Shown here piece after piece: positions 25,168-30,729 of a DNA stretch of 30,729 nt. Made by a program: the position numbers and the translations under genes. The notes under the pieces are model-generated. The model was not told the origin of the DNA. It was given only the letters and a program-made list of their open reading frames with translations, and made no database searches. Source of the stretch: G020354085 sp964482055 (GTDB taxonomy: Bacteria > Pseudomonadota > Gammaproteobacteria > Acidiferrobacterales > Sulfurifustaceae). The stretch lies in NCBI GenBank assembly GCA_964482055.1, contig CAYZVX010000027.1, positions 1-30,729 on the forward strand, in the 5' to 3' direction. The stretch's first letter is position 1; each line of letters starts with the position of its first letter.

Positions 25168-26481
25168 TCACGTGGTCAGGAGCTTCAGGAGATTCTCGTA
25201 GTCCTCGCGCATGCGCGCATCCGAGCCAGTAAGCTCCACAATCTTGCGACAAGCATGTAACACGGTCGTGTGATCGCGACCTCCAAAGGCATCACCGATC
25301 TCCGGCAGACTGTGGTTCGTGAGCTCTTTGGCAAGTGCCATTGCAACCTGCCGAGGGCGCGCCACCTGACGCGACCGTGACTTCGAGTGCAAATCAGCCA
25401 CGCGGATCTTGTAGTACTCGGCAACGATCTTTTGAATGTTGTTGATCGTTACCAGCCGCTCCTGAAACGAGAGCAGATCTTTTAAACTCTCGGTGGCAAG
25501 CTCCACCGTGATCGGTTGGCCGGTAAAGAGCGCACTCGCCATTACTCGCCGCAAAGCGCCCTCGAGCTCTCGCACATTCGCCCGCACGCGCTTGGCGATG
25601 AAAAACGCCACGTCCTCCGATAGCTCGATCGCTTCCTGTCGGGCCTTCTGCATAAGAATTGCCACTCGTGTCTCCAGCTCTGGCGGCTCGATATACACCA
25701 CCAACCCAGAGCCGAAACGCGACACCAGTCGCTCCTCGATCCCCTCCAGCTCCTTCGGGAAACGATCCGCCGTAATGATCACCTGGCGCTGCGCTTCTAC
25801 TAACGCATTGAATGTATGGAAGAATTCTTCCTGGGAACGCTCCTTGCCCACGAAGAATTGGATGTCGTCGATCAACAGCGCGTCGAGTGAGCGGTAGGTG
25901 CGCTTGAATTCATTGATTCCGTTGTGCTGCAGCGCCTTCACCATGTCAGCCACAAAACGCTCGGAGTGGATGTAAGCGATCTTGGCATCGGGGTCATGCC
26001 GTACCATCAGGTTGCCTGCCGCCTGCATCAAGTGCGTTTTCCCCAGCCCGACTCCGCCGTAGATGAACAGTGGGTTGTAGGCAACACCCGGGTTCTCACC
26101 GACCTGGCGCGCTGCCGCGCGCGCGAGCTGGTTCGATTTACCCTCCACATGATTTTCGAAGGTGAAGTCCGCCCGCAGCCTTCCGGGTGTTGCCACTGCT
26201 CGCGCCGGCTCAGTGCGCTTGTCCGGTGCTACCCTCAAATTCGTTTGGCTGCCAACCTCGATCCTGACCTTACCGACCTTCTGGCCCGCGGTCTCCCTGG
26301 CCAATTCTGCGATGCGGTCCCGGAAGTGCTCGTTGACCCACTCCATGACGAACCGATTGGGCGCGAGTAGCACCAGCGTTTCACCCTCGAGCACTGCCTG
26401 CAGCGGGCGTATCCAGGTATTGAACTGTTGCGACGGCAGCTCCGCCTCTAACCGCTCCAGACATTTCGGCCACACGATCAT
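25168..26481 (-). CDS. dnaA: chromosomal replication initiator DnaA
   Basis: AAA+ initiator that binds DnaA boxes and opens oriC, 437 residues. Domain I is recognised by ELPSQQFNTWIRPLQ. The AAA+ core has Walker A in GGVGLGKTHLM and Walker B in LLIDDIQFF, with sensor II near KRVRANVRELEGALRR. Domain IV carries the DNA-binding signature SLPEIGDAFGGRDHTTVLHA. The ATG at 26481 (MIVWPKCLERLEAELP) aligns with other gammaproteobacterial starts; GTG 26493 is an alternative four codons earlier. A perfect DnaA box overlaps its likely -35 element, which suggests autoregulation. Domain II is short, since the length is at the low end for the family. Confidence 0.98.
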   Translation of the reverse strand: MIVWPKCLERLEAELPSQQFNTWIRPLQAVLEGETLVLLAPNRFVMEWVNEHFRDRIAELARETAGQKVGKVRIEVGSQTNLRVAPDKRTEPARAVATPGRLRADFTFENHVEGKSNQLARAAARQVGENPGVAYNPLFIYGGVGLGKTHLMQAAGNLMVRHDPDAKIAYIHSERFVADMVKALQHNGINEFKRTYRSLDALLIDDIQFFVGKERSQEEFFHTFNALVEAQRQVIITADRFPKELEGIEERLVSRFGSGLVVYIEPPELETRVAILMQKARQEAIELSEDVAFFIAKRVRANVRELEGALRRVMASALFTGQPITVELATESLKDLLSFQERLVTINNIQKIVAEYYKIRVADLHSKSRSRQVARPRQVAMALAKELTNHSLPEIGDAFGGRDHTTVLHACRKIVELTGSDARMREDYENLLKLLTT

Positions 26482-26530
26482 GATCTCTGTCACTCTTAGG
26501 CCCAGAACCAACCCAGACGAAGGGGGACGC

Positions 26531-26559
26531 AGTCTAACCCCGACCCATCGACTTATCCA
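26531..26559 (-). promoter_or_regulatory. candidate dnaA promoter
   Basis: On the minus strand, TGGATA (26554-26559), a 17-base spacer and TAGACT (26531-26536), four of six matches in each hexamer. The -35 lies inside the perfect DnaA box at 26553-26561. The leader would be about 40 bases. Confidence 0.45.
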
Positions 26560-26561
26560 CA
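26553..26561 (+). promoter_or_regulatory. perfect DnaA box upstream of dnaA
   Basis: TTATCCACA, an exact match to the high-affinity DnaA box. It sits 72 bases upstream of the dnaA start and covers the predicted -35, so bound DnaA would compete with RNA polymerase. It may also contribute to origin function in this 204-base dnaA-rpmH gap. Confidence 0.75.
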
Positions 26562-26597
26562 GCCCCTCTGCGACCTGCCAGCGAGAGGCTTCTTTAG

Positions 26598-26627
26598 TTG
26601 ACAATTCGCGCACCGCAGCAGTAAGGT
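26598..26627 (+). promoter_or_regulatory. candidate rpmH promoter
   Basis: A perfect TTGACA (26598-26603), an 18-base spacer and a weak TAAGGT (26622-26627). The rpmH ATG follows 58 bases later. It would drive the rpmH-rnpA-yidD-yidC cluster. Confidence 0.5.
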
Positions 26628-26685
26628 TGCGGCCTTTTTTGAGGCACGCACTAACCGGGCCCGTCCAAGCCGCGAGACAACCGTC

Positions 26686-26820
26686 ATGAAACGCACCTAT
26701 CAACCGAGCGTCATCAAGCGCAAACGTACCCACGGCTTTCGTGCTCGCATGAAGACGAAAGGTGGCCGTGCCATCCTGAGCCGTCGGCGCGCCAAGGGCC
26801 GCGAGCGGCTTACGGTCTAG
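26686..26820 (+). CDS. rpmH: 50S ribosomal protein L34
   Basis: 44-residue, strongly basic ribosomal protein. The sequence begins MKRTYQPSVIKRKRTHGFR and ends RRRAKGRERLTV, essentially the universal L34 sequence. It is the first gene of the conserved rpmH-rnpA-yidD-yidC-mnmE cluster and divergent from dnaA, the standard arrangement near bacterial origins. A promoter with a perfect -35 lies in the gap upstream. rnpA begins nine bases after the stop. Confidence 0.98.
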   Translation: MKRTYQPSVIKRKRTHGFRARMKTKGGRAILSRRRAKGRERLTV

Positions 26821-26829
26821 CTGGCGCGT

Positions 26830-27198
26830 TTGCCAGGCACCGACTCCAGCCTTCCGCGCGCTCAGCGCCTACCATCTGCGGCCGCATTCACCGCCACCAT
26901 GAAACGTGGCGTGCGTAGCCGCGATGACTATTTCACGGTCTATGTTCTTGCCAACGCCATGCAGCACCCCCGGCTCGGAATCACCGTATCGCGCCGCGTG
27001 GCCGGACTAGCCGTCGTGCGTAATCGCATCAAGCGTCACATTCGCGAGTCCTTTCGCCTGCTCAAACGCCGGCTGCCGCCGGTCGACGTTGTCATCGTCG
27101 CCAACCCCGCTGCCGCCGCCGCTGAACCGACGGCCTTGCGCCGGTCTCTCGCGCAGCACCTGTCGCGCGTGCAAAGCCAATGCGTCGCCTGTCACTAA
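26830..27198 (+). CDS. rnpA: ribonuclease P protein component
   Basis: Protein subunit of RNase P, which assists the catalytic RNA in 5' maturation of tRNA. The 122 residues have the RNR signature in VVRNRIKRHIRESFR and the hydrophobic LGITVSRRVAG block. The only reasonable start is TTG at 26830: the same frame is closed by the rpmH stop just upstream, and the conserved region (AQRLPSAAAF) begins about ten residues in. A rare start codon without a clear ribosome site suggests low expression relative to rpmH, which is common for rnpA. It overlaps yidD by 19 bases. Confidence 0.93.
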   Translation: MPGTDSSLPRAQRLPSAAAFTATMKRGVRSRDDYFTVYVLANAMQHPRLGITVSRRVAGLAVVRNRIKRHIRESFRLLKRRLPPVDVVIVANPAAAAAEPTALRRSLAQHLSRVQSQCVACH

Positions 27199-27428
27199 CC
27201 GTCCTGGCTTTCTACCGGCGCTGGGTGAGCCCCATGCTCGGCTCCCACTGCCGCTACTATCCGAGCTGTTCGCAGTATGCGCAGGAGGCGATCGAGCAAC
27301 ACGGCCTCGCTCGCGGTGCGTGGCTCTCGCTTCGGCGTCTGTGCCGCTGTCACCCTTGGCATTCCGGTGGCTTCGATCCCGTGCCGACCCCCAACAAGAC
27401 CACGCAGAGTGGCTGCACGCATGGATAA
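27180..27428 (+). CDS. yidD: membrane protein insertion efficiency factor YidD
   Basis: 82-residue YidD/DUF37 protein that helps YidC-dependent insertion at the inner membrane. An N-terminal amphipathic helix (LSLTVLAFYRRWVSPML) precedes the cysteine-containing core HCRYYPSCSQYAQEAIEQHG. RLCRCHPWHSGGFDPVP is the second family signature. Its ATG lies inside the end of rnpA and its stop lies inside the start of yidC (8-base overlap), so the three genes are translated as a chain. Confidence 0.96.
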   Translation: MRRLSLTVLAFYRRWVSPMLGSHCRYYPSCSQYAQEAIEQHGLARGAWLSLRRLCRCHPWHSGGFDPVPTPNKTTQSGCTHG

Positions 27429-29109
27429 CCTGCGACTTTTCCTGTTCTTTGCCCTGGCCCTGGTCCTCATGTTGATCTGGCAGGCCTGGGAGCAATACAA
27501 CGCCCCGCCGCCAGGTCCCGCGGCGGGCCCGGTGAGCCCTGCCGAGCCCGGCGTGCCGACGCCACCGCCTTCGACGCCGACCCAAGCGGAGCCGCCGCCC
27601 CCGGCAGCGGAACGGCTCAGCTCTAGCACGCGGGTCAGCGTCAGCACAGACCTGTTCGAGGCCATCGTCGATACCCACGGCGCTGATCTGCGCGAGCTCC
27701 GTCTGCGCGCCTTCCCGGTCGACGTCGATTCTCCGGACAAGCCCTTCACCCTCATGAGCGATAGCGGTCCGGAGCTGTTCATCGCGCAATCCGGCCTCAT
27801 CGGTCACGGCACCGACTACCCGACCCACAAGACGGTCTACCAGAGCGCCGCCGCGCGCTACGCGCTCGGTGCCGGCAGTGACGAGCTGCGCGTGCCATTC
27901 ACCTGGCGCGCGCCGAACGGCGTCACCTACACGAAGACTTACGTGTTCCGGCGCAGTTCCTATGTCGTCGATGTCGAGTTCGCCGTGGCCAATGGCTCGC
28001 GCAGCGACTGGGCCGGCTACCTGTACGGACAGTTCCAACGCGCGCACGTCGACACCAGCAGCATCTTTCAGGCTCCGACCTACACGGGTGGCGCCATCCA
28101 CACCCCGGAGAACCACTTTGAAAAGATCAGCTTTGAGGACATGCGCAAACGCCCCCTCAAGCGCGAGGTCAAGGGCGGTTGGGTGGCGATGCTGCAGCAC
28201 TACTTCGTCGGCGCCTGGTTGCAACCCGCGCAGGCGCGCAGCGAGTTCTACACCGACGTGTTGGGCGGGGAGCGCCATGTCATCGGCTTCAAGCGGCTCG
28301 ATGCGGTCTCGGTGCACCCCGGCGGCACGGGCGTCGTGCAGGCCAAGCTCTATCTCGGGCCGAAGGAGCGGGCGCGATTGACCTTGCTCAGCTGTGGCAG
28401 CGACATCAAGGTCAAGGGTGCACCGCCCTGCCCGGAACCGCCGCCCTATGCCGAGGGGATGGAACTGACGGTGGACTACGGGTGGCTCACACCGATCGCC
28501 GCGCCGCTGTTCTGGCTGCTCGACACGATCAACCGCGCCGTCGGCAACTGGGGCTGGGCGATCATCTTGCTGACCATTCTGATCAAGCTCGCCTTCTATC
28601 CGCTGTCGGCCGCAAGCTACAAGTCCATGGCGCACATGAAGAAGCTGCAACCGCGCATGCAGGCGCTGCGTGAGCGATACGGCGACGACCGGCAGAAGCT
28701 CAACCAGGCGATGATGGAGCTGTACAAGACCGAGAAGATCAATCCACTCGGCGGTTGTCTGCCTATCCTGATCCAGATCCCGGTGTTCATCGCGTTGTAT
28801 TGGGTGCTGCTCGAGAGCGTGGAGATGCGCCAGGCCCCGTGGATCCTGTGGATACGCGATCTATCCGCCAAGGACCCGTACTACGTGCTGCCGATCATCA
28901 TGGGCGCCAGCACCTTCCTGCAACAGAAGCTCAACCCCACGCCAATGGACCCGATTCAGCAGAAGGTGTTCATGTTTCTGCCCTGGGTGTTCACCGTGTT
29001 CTTCCTGTTCTTCCCCTCGGGGCTGGTGCTCTACTGGGTGGTGAACAACATCCTGTCGATTGCCCAGCAGTGGATGATCAACCGCACCATCGGAGCGGCG
29101 AACAAGTAG
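27421..29109 (+). CDS. yidC: membrane protein insertase YidC
   Basis: Inner-membrane insertase and chaperone working alone or with SecYEG. The 562 residues match the gammaproteobacterial long form. TM1 (MDNLRLFLFFALALVLMLIW) is followed by a Pro/Ala-rich linker (about 25-65) and the large periplasmic beta domain (about 70-345). The conserved five-helix core includes GWAIILLTILIKLAFYPLS with the positively charged groove residue (Lys here), the cytoplasmic hairpin MKKLQPRMQALRERYG, NPLGGCLPILIQIPVFIALY and the last helices ending MINRTIGAANK. The frame is open upstream, but the TM1 start at 27421 and the overlap with yidD decide the start. Confidence 0.97.
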   Translation: MDNLRLFLFFALALVLMLIWQAWEQYNAPPPGPAAGPVSPAEPGVPTPPPSTPTQAEPPPPAAERLSSSTRVSVSTDLFEAIVDTHGADLRELRLRAFPVDVDSPDKPFTLMSDSGPELFIAQSGLIGHGTDYPTHKTVYQSAAARYALGAGSDELRVPFTWRAPNGVTYTKTYVFRRSSYVVDVEFAVANGSRSDWAGYLYGQFQRAHVDTSSIFQAPTYTGGAIHTPENHFEKISFEDMRKRPLKREVKGGWVAMLQHYFVGAWLQPAQARSEFYTDVLGGERHVIGFKRLDAVSVHPGGTGVVQAKLYLGPKERARLTLLSCGSDIKVKGAPPCPEPPPYAEGMELTVDYGWLTPIAAPLFWLLDTINRAVGNWGWAIILLTILIKLAFYPLSAASYKSMAHMKKLQPRMQALRERYGDDRQKLNQAMMELYKTEKINPLGGCLPILIQIPVFIALYWVLLESVEMRQAPWILWIRDLSAKDPYYVLPIIMGASTFLQQKLNPTPMDPIQQKVFMFLPWVFTVFFLFFPSGLVLYWVVNNILSIAQQWMINRTIGAANK

Positions 29110-29116
29110 CGTCGGC

Positions 29117-30508
29117 GTGACGCGCGCGGACCCAGAGCTCAGCGGCGCCAAGCCGCAGCGGGGCGAACCCCGGACCATCGCCGCGGTGGCAACCGCGCCC
29201 GGCCGCGGCGGCATCGGCGTGGTGCGCGTATCGGGCCCGCGCGCCCTAGGCATCGCCCGCAGCCTGATCGGATTCGATCCGCGCCCGCGCCACGCCCACT
29301 ACGCGGTGTTTCGCGACGCGCAGGGCGGGGCGCTCGATCAGGGTATCGTGCTGTACTTTCGGGCGCCCGCCTCCTTCACCGGTGAGGACGTGCTCGAGCT
29401 TCAAGGTCACGGCGGCGCGGTGGTGCTCGATATGCTGCTCGCGCGCTGTCTCGAGCTCGGCGCTGTGCTGGCGCGCCCCGGGGAGTTCTCCGAGCGCGCC
29501 TTTCTCAACGGCAAGCTCGACCTCACGCAGGCCGAGGCAATTGCCGATCTGATCGACGCGGGCTCGCAGGCGGCAGCGCGCTCGGCACTGCGCTCGCTGG
29601 CCGGCGAATTCTCCCAGCGCATCCGCGCCCTGAGCGAGGCGCTGATCCGGCTTCGCACCTACGTCGAGGCGGCCATCGACTTTCCGGAGGAGGAGATCGA
29701 CTTCCTCTCCGACGCCACAATCGGCCGCGAGCTCGCCGCGCTGGCGCGCGATCTCACGGCACTGGCCGCCTCCGCGCAGCAAGGCCGCCTGCTGCACGAC
29801 GGCATGACCGTGGTGCTCGCCGGCCGGCCGAACTGCGGCAAGTCGAGCCTGCTCAATGCGCTGGCCCAGCAGGAAAGCGCCATCGTCAGCCCCATCCCCG
29901 GCACGACGCGCGATGTGCTGCGCGAGCGCATCCACATCGACGGGCTGCCGCTGCACGTCCTCGACACCGCCGGACTGCGTGCGGGCGCCGACGAAATCGA
30001 GGCCGAAGGCGTGCGGCGCGCCCGCGCGGCACTCGCCAGCGCCGATCGCATCCTGTTGCTGGTCGATGACAGCGGTGAGCCGCAAGCCGAGCTCACCGCG
30101 CTGCGCGCGGAACTGCCGCCCGGATTACCGGTCACGGTAGTGCGCAACAAGATCGACCTGAGCGGGCGCACGCCCGGTTATGCCGAAGGACCCGATGGTC
30201 CGAGCGTCGCGCTGTCGGCCAAGACCGGGGCCGGCCTCGAGGCGCTGAAGGCCCATCTCAAGGCATGCATGGGTTTCCAGGCCGCGGGCGAGGGCACGTT
30301 CATGGCGCGGCGCCGCCACCTCGACGCCATCGCGCGGGCGCGCGCCCACCTCGCGCAGGGTCAGGCGCAGCTCGAGCAAGCACGTGCCCGGGAGCTGCTT
30401 GCCGAGGAGCTGCGGCTGGCGCAGCAGACCCTCGGGGAGATCACCGGGGAATTTACCTCCGAGGATTTGCTCGGCCGCATTTTTGCGAGCTTTTGCATCG
30501 GCAAGTAG
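29117..30508 (+). CDS. mnmE: tRNA modification GTPase MnmE
   Basis: GTPase that with MnmG installs the (carboxymethyl)aminomethyl group on uridine 34 of tRNAs. The 463 residues have an N-terminal folate-binding domain (TIAAVATAPGRGGIGVVRVSG), a helical domain, and the inserted G domain: GRPNCGKSSLLNAL (P-loop), GTTRD (switch), DTAGLR and NKID. The C-terminal FCIGK motif is intact, with the catalytic Cys. The start is a GTG at 29117, seven bases after yidC; there is no in-frame ATG nearby. mnmG and rsmG, the usual neighbours near an origin, do not follow; a restriction gene end does. Confidence 0.97.
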   Translation: MTRADPELSGAKPQRGEPRTIAAVATAPGRGGIGVVRVSGPRALGIARSLIGFDPRPRHAHYAVFRDAQGGALDQGIVLYFRAPASFTGEDVLELQGHGGAVVLDMLLARCLELGAVLARPGEFSERAFLNGKLDLTQAEAIADLIDAGSQAAARSALRSLAGEFSQRIRALSEALIRLRTYVEAAIDFPEEEIDFLSDATIGRELAALARDLTALAASAQQGRLLHDGMTVVLAGRPNCGKSSLLNALAQQESAIVSPIPGTTRDVLRERIHIDGLPLHVLDTAGLRAGADEIEAEGVRRARAALASADRILLLVDDSGEPQAELTALRAELPPGLPVTVVRNKIDLSGRTPGYAEGPDGPSVALSAKTGAGLEALKAHLKACMGFQAAGEGTFMARRRHLDAIARARAHLAQGQAQLEQARARELLAEELRLAQQTLGEITGEFTSEDLLGRIFASFCIGK

Positions 30509-30616
30509 CACTGTTTTCAAAGCGGACCCGTTGACGCCCGATCACGGCGAAGACCGGCGGGCAAGGGCGAGGATCCATGAACGACCGGTGCAGGCGCCGG
30601 CGCCGCGCGGCTCGAA

Positions 30617-30729
30617 TCAAGCCATTGCCCATTCCTGCGACAGCAACGCCGCCTGTTCGAGCACCGTCTGCGTCGCCTTCTCTTGCTTGTCCGGCGGGTA
30701 GCCGTGCTTGCGCAGGATGCGCTTGACGA
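30617..30729 (-). CDS. hsdR: type I restriction enzyme subunit R, C-terminal end only
   Basis: Only the last 37 codons lie in the window and the gene continues past the right edge. The visible residues include VKRILRKHGYPPDKQ and ATQTVLEQAALLSQEWA, which I recognise as the C-terminal helical block (DUF3387) of HsdR, the translocase/endonuclease subunit of type I restriction-modification systems. It converges on mnmE; the 108 bases between (30509-30616) hold no gene and no T-tailed terminator, only a short GC palindrome at 30593-30604. Whether the gene is complete, and whether hsdM and hsdS follow, cannot be seen. Confidence 0.75.
   Translation of the reverse strand, partial: VKRILRKHGYPPDKQEKATQTVLEQAALLSQEWAMA

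Noticed and set aside
25168..26733. Longer DnaA with about 84 extra N-terminal residues
   Set aside because: Conserved domain I begins at 26481. The upstream extension translates the promoter, the DnaA box and the rpmH leader.
27007..28650. A 547-codon minus-strand open frame across rnpA, yidD and yidC
   Set aside because: Shadow of conserved genes on the plus strand; no domain or ribosome site.
30593..30604. GGCGCCGGCGCC palindrome after mnmE
   Set aside because: A 12-bp GC palindrome is easily expected by chance at this base composition and has no promoter or terminator context.

Overview
This is a GC-rich (roughly two thirds G+C by eye) chromosomal window from a proteobacterium, most likely a gammaproteobacterium of the Chromatiales/Acidiferrobacterales type. 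That placement is inferred from gene order (fmt-rsmB-DUF4390-ntrY-ntrX; rpmH-rnpA-yidD-yidC-mnmE beside dnaA-dnaN-gyrB) and protein character, not from a search. It is almost entirely core genome. No complete mobile element, CRISPR array, rRNA or tRNA was seen. No gap between genes exceeds about 210 bases.

Layout. (1) 1-6631, plus strand: the 3' part of fmt, rsmB, a secreted DUF4390 protein, an NtrY-type histidine kinase, its NtrX-type regulator and a small TPR protein, all overlapping or nearly touching. (2) 6650-8556, minus: two tandem, translationally coupled LpxL/HtrB-type lipid A acyltransferases. (3) 8621-11872, plus and divergent from (2): a CHASE2-class III adenylate cyclase, a secreted SH3b protein and a secreted M48 metalloprotease in one overlapping unit. 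An 18-bp palindrome covers both -35 regions of the divergent promoter zone. (4) 12027-13278: ttcA (minus) and a rhodanese (plus), divergent. (5) 13396-18031, plus: the methyl cycle, metK, then an SAH riboswitch, ahcY, an intercistronic hairpin, metF and a translationally coupled RMD1/DUF155 membrane protein. (6) 18099-21333, plus: a metallo-beta-lactamase-fold lipoprotein, proline iminopeptidase, apaH and apaG. (7) 21355-26481, minus: gyrB, dnaN, dnaA, with no recF. Two inverted parS-like sites lie in the gyrB-dnaN gap and a cluster of DnaA boxes (oriC candidate) in the dnaN-dnaA gap. (8) 26598-30508, plus: rpmH, rnpA, yidD, yidC, mnmE. (9) 30617-30729, minus: the last 37 codons of a type I restriction subunit HsdR, entering from the right edge.

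How it works together. The right half is the replication-origin neighbourhood: initiator, clamp, gyrase, probable ParB-binding sites and the ribosome/RNase P/membrane insertase cluster. The metK-ahcY-metF block makes SAM, clears its inhibitory product SAH and supplies methyl groups. The riboswitch lets SAH switch on its own hydrolase.

The observations most worth following are the SAH riboswitch with a readable SD-sequestering platform; the parS pair overlapping an apparently leaderless gyrB promoter; the NtrX homologue lacking a GAFTGA loop and the Walker B aspartate; the acyltransferase paralogue with Asn in its HX4D/E dyad; the cyclase-SH3-M48 unit; and the DUF155 gene coupled to metF. I did not find anything I can firmly call a new biological system.
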